DNA from: Trematomus loennbergii
Taxonomy: Eukaryota; Chordata; Actinopteri; Perciformes; Nototheniidae
Direction of reading: 5' to 3'
DNA length: 64,000 nt
Assembly (NCBI GenBank): GCA_012861695.1
Contig: JAAOOA010000028.1
Location: 11,014,470-11,078,469 of the forward strand
Positions 63,110-64,000 of the stretch are shown piece by piece; position 1 is the stretch's first letter; every line of letters begins with the position of its first letter. Both the position numbers and the translations under genes were made by a program. The notes beneath the pieces were generated by a model. That model saw nothing but the letters and a program-made list of their open reading frames with translations. It did not search any database and was not told the DNA's origin.

Positions 63110-64000
63110 GTCATGATAGTGGCGCTACGGCTATTGGGCCAACTCCACCAATCAGGAGGAGACAGCCACGGCCATTGCCGTTCGAAAGCGCTGGAGACGC
63201 TGTAGTACATATGCCAGGCCTGTAGGTGGTGCTGTTCTCACAGAATCAGCCCTTGCAAAAACAGGGCTAAAAAAGTGCAAAATGAGGCATGGCTAAAATG
63301 CATGATCTGTTTGGTATTTTGAAAGAAAAAAAGTATAAATATGCCTTATATAGGTATGGTCCTACACTATATTATTATAATATAGCGCATGATAGGTCCA
63401 CTTTAAGTAAAACTCACGTTCTGAGGCGGTGTGTCACAGTGGGATGTTGGGAGGCATAACGTCTTCTGCAACTCCCTTCTTCTGTTTCTGTCAATAGCTC
63501 TGGATGGTATTGGCTGGTGTGCTGTCAAAACTACGGCCTAGTTTTACCAAAGGATAGCGAGAAGGCTATCCACACCACAATGTAGCTTATATACCAATCA
63601 ATAGCCATTACATTGCTAGTTAAACACAGCTCTGAACAGGTCCTCTCTGCTTTGCTCCTTGTTGTTGATGTGGATAAACATGCCAGCCTTTCAGCAGTAT
63701 TCCAACAGCAGGGGATAATCAATCAAAACCACTGTCAGAGATTTACAGGACAAAACACATTAGTCTCTGCTCAAAGTAGAAATCAATATCCTGGTGAGTC
63801 CTGTTGCCTGCACAGATGTTCCTAAGCCTTTAAAATAATATGTGTCATCCAGATACAAAATCATGGTTCTTGAAAAGATGGGATTTGCTTATTGGTAACT
63901 ATAACAAATTACAGCAAAGGCCTTGTTTTAGACAACAGGCAGTCGCAACACTTATCCTGTGACGCATGAACAGCTCATATCTGTAATTTTCACCAGCCTG

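Larger units (their letters stand above)
62095..63402. mobile_element. TTAA-flanked MITE interrupted by a hAT
   Basis: Left end AGAGGACCTATCATGC and right end GCATGATAGGTCCACT are inverted repeats. TTAA flanks both sides (62091-62094, 63403-63406). Without the nested hAT and its 8-bp duplication the element is about 482 bp, close to the related MITE at 48755-49200. Confidence 0.87.
60671..64000 (+). other. gpc5: glypican-5 intron 7 (5' part)
   Basis: Starts at donor GTAAGT and runs off the window. It holds an AC microsatellite and a nested transposon pair. No sequence resembling the last glypican exon (hydrophobic GPI-anchor tail) was found. Confidence 0.75.

Noticed and set aside
62976..63400. 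Last glypican exon near the window end
   Set aside because: No hydrophobic GPI-signal sequence or matching acceptor was found; the region is transposon sequence.

Overview
The window looks like nuclear DNA of a ray-finned (teleost) fish. Nearly all of it is intron, with long CA/GT microsatellites, polypyrimidine tracts, and many short non-autonomous DNA transposons of fish type (hAT elements with 8-bp target duplications, and TTAA-flanked MITEs). There are also tRNA-derived SINE fragments and a non-LTR retrotransposon remnant. No bacterial-style gene organisation, CRISPR array, rRNA or tRNA gene was seen. Species and chromosome cannot be given.

One gene runs through the window on the + strand: a glypican of the GPC3/GPC5 subfamily, best matched to glypican-5. 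Five internal coding exons were found, each with good splice sites and matching codon phases: 6745-7447, 21024-21187, 23041-23163, 46945-47065 and 60529-60670. By comparison with human GPC5 these are exons 3 to 7. Exons 1-2 (signal peptide, first cysteines) and exon 8 (GPI-anchor signal) lie outside. The protein is a GPI-anchored, extracellular heparan sulfate proteoglycan core. The exons cover most of the cysteine-rich N-lobe, a Ser/Thr/Pro-rich linker, the C-lobe, and the start of the heparan sulfate attachment region. The last of these has two Ser-Gly sites around an acidic DCDDEDGC cluster.

Layout: 1-6744 is the end of intron 2 (a 381-bp MITE, a SINE split by a hAT element, CA repeats). 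7448-21023 is intron 3 (a TTAA MITE holding a LINE remnant, and a SINE fragment). 21188-23040 is intron 4, with a possible cryptic exon. 23164-46944 is intron 5, the richest in repeats. 47066-60528 is intron 6 (a MITE, a hAT and degenerate repeats). 60671-64000 is the start of intron 7, with a hAT nested inside a TTAA MITE.

The main oddity is a one-base frameshift inside exon 3, at a G run near 7378-7382. Homology to GPC5 continues without a residue gap on both sides, so it is either an assembly or base-call error or a real null allele. The second is a pair of closely similar 380-bp MITEs in opposite orientation flanking exons 3-5, which could pair in the pre-mRNA. I found no convincing undescribed biological system. 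The rest of the interest lies in transposon nesting, a few candidate regulatory motifs and repeat structure.
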